From the NCBI RefSeq assembly GCF_021729075.1, contig NZ_JAJSAQ010000001.1:815997-879996 (forward strand): a DNA stretch of 64,000 nt. The letters are read 5' to 3'. Both the position numbers and the translations under genes were made by a program. This DNA comes from Microbulbifer guangxiensis (lineage in GTDB: Bacteria > Pseudomonadota > Gammaproteobacteria > Pseudomonadales > Cellvibrionaceae). Numbering within the stretch: position 1 is the first letter of the stretch; the number at the start of each line of letters is the position of its first letter. Positions 35,767-44,283 of the stretch are shown here, one piece after another. The notes below the pieces were generated by a model, which saw only the letters and a list, made by a program, of their open reading frames with translations, was not told where the DNA came from and did no database searches.

Positions 35767-37311
35767 TTATTCGGCGCCCCGGTCTGAGGCAATCACCGAT
35801 TTGGGCTTTACCTCCGGCACCAGCTCGGCCAGCGGTGTGGCCAGCCCGCGCTCGTTGATGACCTCCACGTGATGGCGCCGCAGCTGCCGCGGCTCACGCA
35901 CACCACAGGAGTGGGCGATGGTGCCCACCTCGTAGGCGAGATTGCGGGCGTAATTGCTGACCCGCTCGGCCTTGTCCACCGGATCCAGACCCTGCTGCAG
36001 GTCCGGGTTATGGGTCGTCACGCCGGTGGGACAGGTATTCTTGTTGCACTGCATGGCCTGAATGCAGCCCAGGGCAAACATGAAGCCGCGACCACAGTTG
36101 ACGAAATCCGCACCCATCGCCAGGGCCCAGGCCACCATTGACGGCGTCAGCAACTTGCCGGACGCAATCACCCTGATCCGGTCCCGCAGCCCGTACTGGG
36201 CCAGAAGGTCGACCACCAGTGGCAGGCTGCGGTTGATGGGCAGCCCCATGTAATCCATCAGGCTCTGGGGTGCGGCGCCGCTGCCCCCATCGGCACTGTC
36301 GATGGTGATGAAGTCTGGCGCGTATTCGAGGCCCCGCAGCTGGATGCGCTCACACAGCTCGTGCAGCCAGTCACTGGTGCCGATCACACACTTGAATCCG
36401 GTGGGTTTGCCGGTGACCGCGCGAATACGGTGGATCATATCCAGCAGGCCATCGACGTCCCTGAATTCCGGGTGACCGTTGGGGCTGATGGAATCCTGCC
36501 CCACCGGAATACCCCGCACGCGGGCGATCTCTTTCGTCACCTTGATGCCGGGCAGAATCCCCCCCTTGCCCGGTTTGGCGCCCTGGGAAAGCTTCAGCTC
36601 GAACATCTTCACCTGGCGCAATTCCGCCACCCTGCGGAGCTTTTCATCGCTGAGGCTCCCCTTCAGGTCGCGCACGCCGTATTTGGCGGTGCCGATCTGG
36701 AACACGATGTCGCAGCCTCCGCTCAGGTGATGATCGGACAGTCCGCCCTCACCGGTGTTGAGCCAGATCCCGGCCCTTGCCGCGCCGTGAGACAGGGCTG
36801 TCACCGCCGGCACCGACAGAGCGCCAAAGCTCATGCCGGAAATATTGACGATAGCACTGGTGGTATAGGGGTGCTCCGCAAAGCCCTCTCCCAGTGTCAC
36901 CTCCCGCGGTGGCACCGCGTCCTTTGTCAGGGTGGGAAAGGGATGGTTGAGAAACAGTACGTCACCCGGCTGGTTCAGCGGGCGCGTGGAGCCGAAAGCG
37001 GAGGTTGAATCCACATTCTTGGCCGCGCGGTAAACCCAGCTGCGCTGGGCGCGGTTGAACGGCAGCTCTTCCCGGTCGAGGGAAAAGAAATACTGGCGGA
37101 AAAACTCGCCCAGGTGCTCAAACTTGTAGCGGAAACGGCCCAGCACCGGAAAATTGCGTCGGATGGCGTGTTTCGACTGGCTGATGTCCGACAGGTACAT
37201 GTAGAGCACATAGAGCACCAGCACCACCAGTGCGAAGGCGAACAACAGTGCGAAAACCTCCAGCACCTGCATCGCAAACGCTCGTATCGCCGCAACTGCC
37301 TTCAAGTCCAT
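35767..37311 (-). CDS. FMN-binding glutamate synthase family protein, membrane-anchored
   Basis: The 514-residue protein has an N-terminal membrane segment (VFALLFAFALVVLVLYVLYMYL) and the FMN-binding TIM barrel of the GltS large subunit. NISGMSFGALS, NTGEGGLSDHHL, LKLSQGAKPGKGG, TIDSADGGSG and CNKNTCPTGVTTHNP are visible. It lacks the amidotransferase and beta subunit, so it is not a full glutamate synthase. The physiological reaction of such stand-alone proteins is unclear. The ATG at 37311 has GGGAG upstream. It diverges from the SOS-boxed radical SAM gene. Confidence 0.88.
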   Translation of the reverse strand: MDLKAVAAIRAFAMQVLEVFALLFAFALVVLVLYVLYMYLSDISQSKHAIRRNFPVLGRFRYKFEHLGEFFRQYFFSLDREELPFNRAQRSWVYRAAKNVDSTSAFGSTRPLNQPGDVLFLNHPFPTLTKDAVPPREVTLGEGFAEHPYTTSAIVNISGMSFGALSVPAVTALSHGAARAGIWLNTGEGGLSDHHLSGGCDIVFQIGTAKYGVRDLKGSLSDEKLRRVAELRQVKMFELKLSQGAKPGKGGILPGIKVTKEIARVRGIPVGQDSISPNGHPEFRDVDGLLDMIHRIRAVTGKPTGFKCVIGTSDWLHELCERIQLRGLEYAPDFITIDSADGGSGAAPQSLMDYMGLPINRSLPLVVDLLAQYGLRDRIRVIASGKLLTPSMVAWALAMGADFVNCGRGFMFALGCIQAMQCNKNTCPTGVTTHNPDLQQGLDPVDKAERVSNYARNLAYEVGTIAHSCGVREPRQLRRHHVEVINERGLATPLAELVPEVKPKSVIASDRGAE

Positions 37312-37362
37312 TCCGCTGCTCCCTGGTCTGTCGAATCCCTATTGTATGTGGCGTCCACGCAC

Positions 37363-37392
37363 TTGCACCAGCTGACCCGCCCAACCTAAACT
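37363..37392 (+). promoter_or_regulatory. Possible promoter of the radical SAM gene
   Basis: TTGCAC (37363-37368) and TAAACT (37387-37392) are 18 bases apart. The -10 touches the LexA box, which is the usual geometry for LexA repression. Confidence 0.4.
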
Positions 37393-37406
37393 GTACATCC
37401 ATACAG
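37391..37406 (+). promoter_or_regulatory. LexA (SOS) box
   Basis: CTGTACATCCATACAG fits CTG-N10-CAG with the AT-rich core of the gammaproteobacterial SOS box. It lies 17 bases upstream of the TTG start. The orthologue PA0069 of Pseudomonas aeruginosa is, to my knowledge, a member of the LexA regulon. Confidence 0.82.
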
Positions 37407-37423
37407 ATTTCAGGACTGCACGC

Positions 37424-38513
37424 CTTGGCCAACGACCATCCGGACAACCCCACCCGGTACCATCGGGGACGCGGTGCGGTCAGCAACCTGGCCGGACGCT
37501 TCGCCTCCTCTACCAGTACCCTCGAGAATGATGGCTGGGATCTTGAGGAAGCGTTGCCGGGACGGCCGCAGACCATGGCGCTGCCGGAACGGGCAAAGAG
37601 TATCATTGCCACAAACCGCTCCCCGGACATTCCCTTCGACCAGTCCATCAACCCCTATCGGGGCTGTGAGCACGGTTGCATCTACTGCTATGCCCGCCCG
37701 GCCCACGCCTACGTGGACCTCTCGCCGGGACTGGACTTCGAGACCCGGCTGTTCTTCAAACCCGATGCACCGGCACTACTGGAACAGGCGCTGCGCAAAC
37801 CGGGCTACCGCTGCAGCCCCATCGCGCTCGGCTCCAACACGGATCCCTATCAGCCGCTGGAACGCCAGCACCGTATTACCCGGCAGCTGCTGGAGGTGAT
37901 GCTGCGCTTCCGCCAGCCGGTCACCATCGTCACCAAGGGACAGCTGATCCTCGACGATCTGCCACTACTGGCAGAACTGGCCCGGGAAAACCTGTGCCGG
38001 GTGGCGATCAGTGTCACGACTCTCGATAGCGAACTCAAGCGCCGGCTGGAGCCGCGCACCGCCGGCCCCGCGGCACGGCTGCGTATCATCGAGGCACTGA
38101 GCGGTGCCGACATCCCGGTGGCGGTGATGGCCGCGCCGATGATCCCTGCAATCAATGACGGTGAACTGGAGGCGATCCTCTCGGCTGCACGGGATGCGGG
38201 CGCCGACCAAGCGGCCTATATCCTGCTTCGCCTTCCCCACGAGGTAGCGCCGCTCTTTCGCCAGTGGCTGCAGGAACATTATCCCCAGCGCATGACCCAT
38301 GTGATGAGTCTCGTGAACCAGAGCCGCGGCGGCCGTGACTACGACAGCGATTTTACTCAGCGGCAAACCGGCAGCGGGGTTTTCGCCCAGCTGCTGCAAC
38401 AGCGTTTTCGTGTTGCCTGCCGACAGCTGGGCCTCAACAGGCGCCGCCGCGATCTCGATTGCAGCCGCTTTGCCCTACCACCCCGGGCCGGCGACCAGCA
38501 ATCGCTGTTCTAG
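37424..38513 (+). CDS. PA0069-family radical SAM protein (SplB-like)
   Basis: The 362-residue protein has the radical SAM cluster motif in RGCEHGCIYCYARPAH, where three cysteines bind the 4Fe-4S cluster. LGSNTDPYQPLE and VTIVTKGQLILDDL follow, and AISVTTLDSELKRRLEPRTA is also diagnostic of the PA0069 group, distantly related to spore photoproduct lyase. The reaction is unknown. I chose the TTG at 37424, with AGGA upstream and just after the LexA box; an earlier GTG frame upstream crosses the box. SOS control points to a DNA-damage role. Confidence 0.88.
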
Positions 38514-38524
38514 AGAACCTCCGT

Positions 38525-38562
38525 CAATTCGCCCCGGGTGTTTTCAAAAGCACGGCGAATTG
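38525..38562. repeat. Inverted repeat before the GIY-YIG gene
   Basis: CAATTCGCC and GGCGAATTG are perfect 9-bp arms around a 20-base loop. They lie between the radical SAM stop and the GIY-YIG start and could act as a weak terminator or mRNA element. Confidence 0.45.
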
Positions 38563-38591
38563 CGGACAATGTGGCGACGGAGGACAGGCGA

Positions 38592-38879
38592 TTGAGCGAC
38601 TGGTTTGTTTATCTGATCCGCACCGGGCGGGGTGCCCTCTACACCGGCATCACCCGCGATGTGGAGCGCCGCTTCAGGGAGCACAGCGGCGGTGGCCTGA
38701 AGGCGGCCAAGGCCCTGCGCGGGCGCGGCCCACTGGAACTGGTATTCCAGTGCGCACTGCCGGACCACTCCACGGCACTGGTGGTGGAAGCGAGAATCAA
38801 GAAATGGCAGAAAGCCAGAAAAGAAGCGCTGGTGCGCGGTGACATCACCTTGCCCGAGGCCGGGACAACCGGGCTATGA
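38592..38879 (+). CDS. GIY-YIG domain nuclease, YhbQ-like
   Basis: This 95-residue single-domain protein has YLIRTGRGALYTGITRDVERRFREH, which contains the GIY-YIG equivalents and the catalytic Arg, and a late Glu in VEARIKKWQKARKEAL. YhbQ-type proteins are small nucleases of uncertain biological role. TTG at 38592 has GGAGGA seven bases upstream, which favours it over the GTG at 38538. It lies 78 bases after the SOS-boxed radical SAM gene and could share its transcript. Confidence 0.85.
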   Translation: MSDWFVYLIRTGRGALYTGITRDVERRFREHSGGGLKAAKALRGRGPLELVFQCALPDHSTALVVEARIKKWQKARKEALVRGDITLPEAGTTGL

Positions 38880-38906
38880 ACGATGTTGAGGGTGACACCC
38901 CGGGGC

Positions 38907-39104
38907 TCACTCCCTGCCGGAGTTTCCCTCGTCCCGACGGGCGTAAGCACGGCATATTTTTCGCAGTGTGGCCATCTGTTCGGCAAAGTTGCGACAACCG
39001 CGGCACATGGCCAGATGCATACGCAAGCCCATGCGCTCGGACAGGCTCAGCTCTCGCTCCTGGGCTTCTGACAGGAGTCGGGTGATTTCTCGACAGTTCT
39101 TCAC
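38907..39104 (-). CDS. Small soluble zinc-binding anti-sigma factor
   Basis: The 65-residue protein has Cys4 and the H-x3-C-x2-C motif (His30, Cys34, Cys37), the zinc-binding anti-sigma signature. There is no membrane segment, so it would act in the cytoplasm, possibly as a redox- or zinc-sensitive switch like RsrA-type factors. Its ATG overlaps the sigma gene's stop by 4 bases (ATGA), strong evidence for a cognate pair. Confidence 0.8.
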   Translation of the reverse strand: MKNCREITRLLSEAQERELSLSERMGLRMHLAMCRGCRNFAEQMATLRKICRAYARRDEGNSGRE

Positions 39105-39760
39105 GATTCCTCCCGGGCCTCACCGGCCTGAAACCAGTTGTTCTCGAGGCACTCCCGCAGACGCATGCGCGCCCGGTGCAGGGTGACATTGAGGTTACTG
39201 ACCGAGATCTCCGCAGCGGCGCAGATTTCCGGTGTTTCCAGCTCGATGAATTCCCGCATCATGAACAGCCGTGCCTGCTGCCCCGGTAACCGGTCGAGGC
39301 ATGCCTCGAACACTCGCCAGAAATGGCGATCGTGAACAGCGGACTCCGGATCCTCCCAGTGCGCAGGGCGCTCATCGCGTCGCCAGTGGCCGCGGGCATT
39401 GAACAGCTCGTCCAGGTCCCGGTGTTCCTCATCGCTGCTCAGCAGGCTCTGCGCGTCAGGCTGCCTGCCGCGGGCCCTCAGGAGATCGGCGATTTTGTTC
39501 TTCAGGATGGCGAACACCCAGGTCTTGAGCGCCGCGCGGCCATTGAAGCTGCGCGCACTCTTCAGCGCCCCGAGCAGGGCCTCCTGAACCGCATCTTCTG
39601 CGAGGTCCGCATCGCCCAGTTGCAGAACCGCAAAGCGCTGCAACTGTCGCCTCAGCTCTTCCAGGTATACGGGATCCTGCAGGTGCGCCGCCTCTCCCTG
39701 TGCGGCGTGTGCCAGATTGCGGCCCACCTCCCCGGATTTGGTGCCTGAATCCTCTACCAC
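39101..39760 (-). CDS. ECF sigma factor
   Basis: The 219-residue protein has region 2 (DAVQEALLGALKSARSFNGRAALKTWVFAILKNKIADLLR) and region 4 (ETPEICAAAEISVSNLNVTLHRARMRLRECL) of extracytoplasmic-function sigma-70 proteins. The wording, ending RMRLRECLENNW, recalls the TIGR02943 group. The best start is the GTG at 39760, with GGAGGA six bases upstream; an ATG at 39796 is alternative. It is co-translated with the zinc anti-sigma gene. Confidence 0.9.
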   Translation of the reverse strand: MVEDSGTKSGEVGRNLAHAAQGEAAHLQDPVYLEELRRQLQRFAVLQLGDADLAEDAVQEALLGALKSARSFNGRAALKTWVFAILKNKIADLLRARGRQPDAQSLLSSDEEHRDLDELFNARGHWRRDERPAHWEDPESAVHDRHFWRVFEACLDRLPGQQARLFMMREFIELETPEICAAAEISVSNLNVTLHRARMRLRECLENNWFQAGEAREES

Positions 39761-39940
39761 CGTTTGTCCTCCGGTGCCGTGCCACTGAGCCCCCACAACC
39801 GGGTACCGGCTGATTTGCTATCCGGTAACGCGGCCGGTCAGTGAGCCTTCGCTACCTCAACCTGCTCTGTCGTCCGGTTCAGGGGGATTATTACAGTGAC
39901 CTAGCTTTGAATATCCGACTTTGTTCCGTGACAGGCATTG

Positions 39941-40636
39941 CTACCAGGGAATCGGGCTGCCGTCATAGTTCAGGAAGGAGCCACTCTTTTCTGACTTCGT
40001 GGTGAGCAGCACCTGCTTGAGGCCGCTGACACTCTCTTCGGGGGAAATCAGCGCATTGGGGCCGCCCATATCCGTCTGCACCCAGCCCGGGTGCAGGGCA
40101 ATGACCGTAATGCCGCGCTCAGCCAGGTCGACCGACAGGCTTTTCACCACCTGATTGACTGCCGTTTTCGAGGTCCGGTAGATATACCCCCCGCCCGATG
40201 CGTTGTCGGCAATACTGCCCACCTTGCTGCTGATGACAGCAATCAGCTTGCGCTCACTGGCGGCGACATTGGCGCAGAAGGTCTCTGCCAGCATATAGGG
40301 GGCAATGGTGTTGGCCTCCAGCACCTTGCGCCATTCGTCCCGGTCCACCCGTCCAAACAGGGTTCCCTTGGGGCCGTAATAGCCGGCGTTGCTGAGCAGG
40401 ATATCGATAGGCTGGTCCTTCAGGCGCTCCGCCAGCTGCGCCATCTGCCGGTAATCGGTCACATCCAGCGTGTAGACCTGCAGCTTCGGGTACTGCCGCT
40501 CCAGCGCCTTGAGTTCCTCGGCCCGGTCCAGGTCGCGGCAGGTCGCCACGACCTTCCAGCCATCGGCGGCAAACTGGCGGGTCAACTCGAGGCCAAGGCC
40601 GCGGTTGCACCCGGTAATCAGAATCGTTCCCGGCAT
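39941..40636 (-). CDS. Short-chain dehydrogenase/reductase
   Basis: This 231-residue SDR has TGCNRGLGLEL for cofactor binding, LSNAGYYGP, the catalytic Ser in VISSKVGSI and the YRTSKTAVNQ Tyr-x3-Lys pair. It is close to C-factor-like NAD(P) reductases. The substrate is unknown. The ATG at 40636 has AAGGAG five bases upstream. It diverges from the DUF3301 gene. Confidence 0.9.
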   Translation of the reverse strand: MPGTILITGCNRGLGLELTRQFAADGWKVVATCRDLDRAEELKALERQYPKLQVYTLDVTDYRQMAQLAERLKDQPIDILLSNAGYYGPKGTLFGRVDRDEWRKVLEANTIAPYMLAETFCANVAASERKLIAVISSKVGSIADNASGGGYIYRTSKTAVNQVVKSLSVDLAERGITVIALHPGWVQTDMGGPNALISPEESVSGLKQVLLTTKSEKSGSFLNYDGSPIPW

Positions 40637-40689
40637 CACAACTCCTTCGTGTTATTCTCGCGTCCCTGAATGATAACAACTGAGTGTCG

Positions 40690-41010
40690 ATGCTTTACTC
40701 ATTGAGCGATCTTTTCTGGCTATTCCTGCTTGCTCTGGTTGGCTGGTACCTGTGGAACGGCATGGCTGCCAAGGAACAGGTGCGCCGCGCCGCCGCGAGG
40801 CACTGTATGCAGCTGGGTGTGCAACTGCTGGACGACACCGTCGTCCTGGTGCGCACCCGCCTGCGCCGGGACGACCGCGGCCAACTGCGGCTGCAGCGCA
40901 ATTACGAATTCGAGTTCACCTCCACGGGTGAAAGGCGCTACAGCGGCGTAGTCACCCTGCACGGCCAGCGTATCACCCAGATGCAGCTGTCCCCCCACCA
41001 CCTGGCGTGA
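40690..41010 (+). CDS. DUF3301 membrane-anchored protein
   Basis: The 106-residue protein has one N-terminal membrane segment (LFWLFLLALVGWYLW) then a cytosolic or periplasmic domain with RHCMQLGVQLLDDTVVL and NYEFEFTSTGERRYSG, the DUF3301 signature. The function is not known. The ATG at 40690 is preferred over a GTG at 40684. A DUF1653 gene follows after 13 bases. Confidence 0.85.
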   Translation: MLYSLSDLFWLFLLALVGWYLWNGMAAKEQVRRAAARHCMQLGVQLLDDTVVLVRTRLRRDDRGQLRLQRNYEFEFTSTGERRYSGVVTLHGQRITQMQLSPHHLA

Positions 41011-41023
41011 CGATGGACCGGCG

Positions 41024-41254
41024 ATGACGGCGACCTGCACCTGCCCGCGGGGCATCTACCGCCACTACAAGGGCCTGCTCTACGAAGTCATGGAAGTCGC
41101 CCGGCACAGCGAGACCGGCGAGCTGCTGGTGGTCTACCGGGCACTCTACGGGGAATACGGTGTCTGGGCGCGCCCGCTGTCGATGTTCACCGGATCCGTG
41201 GAACGCGACGGTGCCCTGGAGCCGCGCTTTGCGCTGGTACAGGCATTTGACTAG
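41024..41254 (+). CDS. DUF1653 protein
   Basis: The 76-residue protein carries GIYRHYKGLLYEVMEVARHSE and VVYRALYGEYGVWARPLSMF, the DUF1653 signature. It is a small soluble beta-rich protein of unknown function, usually next to DUF3301 or dehydrogenase genes. Confidence 0.88.
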   Translation: MTATCTCPRGIYRHYKGLLYEVMEVARHSETGELLVVYRALYGEYGVWARPLSMFTGSVERDGALEPRFALVQAFD

Positions 41255-41326
41255 TTCGCTGACTCGCCAGTAAGGTTGCGTCACCATTTTCCACCCCCAA
41301 ACCCCCAATGAGAGCAGGGCCCATCG

Positions 41327-42394
41327 GTGAACAATAAAAAAATCATGATCTACGGCGCCTACGGTTATACCGGGGAGCTGATCGCCCGTGAGGCCGTATC
41401 CCGTGGCTACCAGCCCATCCTGGCCGGTCGCAGCGCCGAGAAACTGCAACCCCTGGCCCAGGAGCTGGGCCTGGCGGCCATGGCCATCTCCCTCGACGCC
41501 AGTGAAACCCTGGAGCGCACCCTGCGGGATATGGACGTGGTGATTCACTGCGCGGGACCGTTTTCTGCCACTGCCGAACCGATGATGCGCGCCTGTATCG
41601 CTGCCGGCACCCACTACCAGGACATCACCGGCGAGATGCAGGTATACCAGCGGGCCCACAACCTGCATGAAGAGGCCAGGGCAGCCGGTATCGTGCTCTG
41701 CCCCGGCACCGGCTTTGACGTGATTCCCACGGACTGCCTGGCCGCGGCCCTGCACGAGGCCATTCCCACCGCCACCCACCTGACCCTGGGCTTTGACTCC
41801 GATTCCGGCCTGAGCCCGGGGACAGCCAAGACATCCATCGAGAGCCTGGGCGTCGGCGGCGCCGTGCGGCGCAATGGTTCCATCGAGGTGATCGGCCACG
41901 GCGAACTGACCCGCACCATCGACTTCGGCCGCGGGGAGAAGTTCGCCGTCGCCATTCCCTGGGGGGATGTGGCCACCGCCTATTACACCACCCGGATTCC
42001 CAACATCGAGGTATACATTCCCATGAGCCCCCGCAGGGCCAAAAAGCTGAAGCGTCTCAATGCCTTCCGCTGGCTGCTGAAAATGCCTTGGGTGCAGAAC
42101 TGGCTGAAACAGAAGGTCGACAAATCGGTGCAGGGTCCCAGCGAGGAAAAGCGTGCCGGACAGAAAACCTGGGTGTGGGGCGAAATCCGCAACGACCGCC
42201 GCGGCGAGCGCAAGATCGGCCGCGTGGAGACCGCCAACGGTTACGACGTCACCGTGCACGGATCCCTGGCGGTGATGGAGTTCCTGCTGAGCTACAAGGG
42301 CGACGGCGGCTACTTTACCCCGTCAGCGCTGTGCGGCTGGGAGCTGGTGGAGCGACTGCCCGGCTCCAGTATGATCAAGATCGGTATCGACTGA
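41327..42394 (+). CDS. Saccharopine-dehydrogenase-like NADP-binding protein
   Basis: This 355-residue protein starts with the Rossmann motif MIYGAYGYTGELIA and continues with CAGPFSATAEPMMRACIAAGTHYQDITGE and CPGTGFDVIPTDCLAAALHEA. These belong to the saccharopine dehydrogenase-related family, including trans-acting enoyl reductases. The substrate is unknown; lysine metabolism should not be assumed. It starts at the GTG at 41327. Confidence 0.85.
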   Translation: MNNKKIMIYGAYGYTGELIAREAVSRGYQPILAGRSAEKLQPLAQELGLAAMAISLDASETLERTLRDMDVVIHCAGPFSATAEPMMRACIAAGTHYQDITGEMQVYQRAHNLHEEARAAGIVLCPGTGFDVIPTDCLAAALHEAIPTATHLTLGFDSDSGLSPGTAKTSIESLGVGGAVRRNGSIEVIGHGELTRTIDFGRGEKFAVAIPWGDVATAYYTTRIPNIEVYIPMSPRRAKKLKRLNAFRWLLKMPWVQNWLKQKVDKSVQGPSEEKRAGQKTWVWGEIRNDRRGERKIGRVETANGYDVTVHGSLAVMEFLLSYKGDGGYFTPSALCGWELVERLPGSSMIKIGID

Positions 42395-42552
42395 CCGCCC
42401 GCAACCAGGGCAGAGTTCGACGGGCGCGCTAGGCGCCCGGAGCCCCGTTCCTGTCCGGGCACCAGCGCCGTCCGGCGCGAATCCCGCCATCTTTCATGTT
42501 CCTGACATAAATCGTTCAAGTCAGCGCAATATTGCGTTCGTAACTTGGCGGC

Positions 42553-43083
42553 ATGAAAAGCTTACCCGTCACCCTGAAAGCATTCGATGTGTCACTGGTA
42601 CTGCACATGGCACAACGGGCATCGCGCCCCGCCTCCCGACAGCGCTTCCTGTGGCTGTCCAGGTCTGCAGACGGCTGGCTTTACCTGATATCACCGCTGC
42701 TGGTGGCACTGGCCAACACCGCCAGTGCGGCGGCCCAGTTCTTTACCGTTTGCGGTACGGCCTTCGCGCTGGAACGTTCCCTCTACTGGACCATCAAGAA
42801 CACCACCCGGCGCCTGCGCCCGCCTCAGGCAATTCCCGGCCTGCGCTCGGTGGTCGTGGCCAGCGATCGCTTCAGCCTGCCCTCCGGACATACTTCCGGG
42901 GCCTTCCTGTTCATCACCCTGTTATCCCAGTTACTCAGCCCCCTGTGGCTACTGGGCTACTTTTGGGCTGCGGGGGTGGGTGCTTCCCGGGTTGGCCTGG
43001 GCGTTCACTTTCCCACCGATGTCTGCGCCGGTGCTGCCCTCGGCACCAGCGTAGGCCTGTTGATCAGCGGAGCAATGCTTTGA
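42553..43083 (+). CDS. PAP2-family membrane phosphatase
   Basis: This 176-residue integral membrane phosphatase has the three PAP2 motifs: KNTTRRLRP (residues 82-90), PSGHTS (110-115) and SRVGLGVHFPTD (~144-155). It should dephosphorylate a lipid phosphate or polyprenyl diphosphate at the membrane. It overlaps the next gene (TTGA), a glycosyltransferase, which suggests work on the same lipid-linked product. Confidence 0.88.
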   Translation: MKSLPVTLKAFDVSLVLHMAQRASRPASRQRFLWLSRSADGWLYLISPLLVALANTASAAAQFFTVCGTAFALERSLYWTIKNTTRRLRPPQAIPGLRSVVVASDRFSLPSGHTSGAFLFITLLSQLLSPLWLLGYFWAAGVGASRVGLGVHFPTDVCAGAALGTSVGLLISGAML

Positions 43084-44147
43084 AGATACTCTACGGCGTT
43101 CAGGGCACCGGAAACGGCCATATTTCCCGCGCCAGGGCGATGGCCCGCGCCCTGCAATCTCACCCGCAACTGCAGGTGCAATGGCTGTTCTCCGGCCGCA
43201 GCCCGGAAAAACTGTTCGGCATGGAACCCTTCGGGGACTATTGGTGGCGCGAGGGACTGACATTCGTGCACCGTGGAGGCAGGATCGACCAGCTCGCCAC
43301 TGCCCGTCAGCTGAACCCACGCCAGCTGATCCGCGATATACGCGAGCTGCCGGTCAGGGACTTCGACCTGATGATCACCGACTTTGAACCGGTCACCGCC
43401 TGGGCGGCCAAACGGGCTGGCGTCCCCAGCCTTGGCCTGGGCCATCAGTACGCATTCAACTTCGCCATTCCCGCGCCGCGCTTCAACTGGATGGCCCGGG
43501 CCATCATGCGGGCTTTTGCCCCCGCGCAACACAGCCTCGGCATGCACTGGTATCACTTCGGCCACCCGATACTGCCTCCTATCGCCCAGCCTCACCACAG
43601 CCCAGACAACGGTGAGCACATCCTCGTCTACCTGCCATTCGAGAACCACTCGCAACTGCTCAAGGAGCTCGCCAGGCTGCCACAACGATTTATCGTCTAC
43701 GGCGCCCCTGAAGAGCTGCCGGCGGCGGATAACCTCGAGCTCAAGGCACCCTCAATCGATGGATTCCAGCGGGACCTCGCCAGTGCCCGCGCGGTCATCT
43801 GCAACAGTGGTTTCGAGTTGATTGCGGAGACATTGGCCCTGGGCAAACCGATTCTCACCCGCCCCCTGAGTGGCCAGTTCGAGCAGGAGGCAAACGCCCG
43901 CGCACTGAACGAACTGCAACTGGCCACGGTGGTGCCAGCGATTGATGCCACCGGTATTCGTCGCTGGCTCGACTGCCAACCCACCGGCGTGCAGATCCAG
44001 TGGCCCGACGTGGCGGGCAGCATTGCCCAGTGGCTGGCTTCCGGTCGCCAGCAAACTGCCGGGGAGCTCGCGGATGGTCTGTGGGAGCAGGTGGTACCGG
44101 GCCGCCGCACCAACGCCGTCGAAGCAACAGGAGTAGCCCTGGACTGA
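43080..44147 (+). CDS. MJ1255/VC2487-type glycosyltransferase
   Basis: The 355-residue protein starts MKILYGVQGTGNGHISRARAMARAL, the GT-B family opening of the MJ1255/VC2487 group. The C-terminal half has HILVYLPFEN, VICNSGFELIAETLALGKPILTRPL and a GQFEQEANA segment, typical of nucleotide-sugar binding in UDP-sugar transferases. The donor and acceptor are unknown. The start is TTG at 43080, overlapping the PAP2 stop. Confidence 0.83.
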   Translation: MKILYGVQGTGNGHISRARAMARALQSHPQLQVQWLFSGRSPEKLFGMEPFGDYWWREGLTFVHRGGRIDQLATARQLNPRQLIRDIRELPVRDFDLMITDFEPVTAWAAKRAGVPSLGLGHQYAFNFAIPAPRFNWMARAIMRAFAPAQHSLGMHWYHFGHPILPPIAQPHHSPDNGEHILVYLPFENHSQLLKELARLPQRFIVYGAPEELPAADNLELKAPSIDGFQRDLASARAVICNSGFELIAETLALGKPILTRPLSGQFEQEANARALNELQLATVVPAIDATGIRRWLDCQPTGVQIQWPDVAGSIAQWLASGRQQTAGELADGLWEQVVPGRRTNAVEATGVALD

Positions 44148-44223
44148 CTGTCCGTATCCGCCCCGCCCGCTGGCCCGATTCATCATTGCCGCCCGGCCCC
44201 TGCCCCGCTAACGTCTGTCCCTG

Positions 44224-44250
44224 ATTCACCCCGCGTGCCGCGGGGTGAAT
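44224..44250. repeat. Perfect 11-bp inverted repeat just before the acyl-CoA dehydrogenase gene
   Basis: ATTCACCCCGC and GCGGGGTGAAT flank a 5-base loop (GTGCC). It lies 33 bases before the ATG at 44284 and 76 bases after the glycosyltransferase stop. It could be a terminator without T-run or an operator for a dimeric repressor such as a TetR-type regulator. Confidence 0.55.
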
Positions 44251-44283
44251 GCCGGCGAAATGACGATCAACGGTGGAGCGCAC

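Noticed and set aside
35767-37311. Calling the FMN protein a glutamate synthase
   Set aside because: Only the FMN/TIM-barrel domain is present; the glutamine amidotransferase and NADPH subunit are missing.
41327-42394. Assignment to lysine metabolism as saccharopine dehydrogenase
   Set aside because: The family similarity is in the NADP-binding fold; no lysine pathway gene is near and family members have many substrates.
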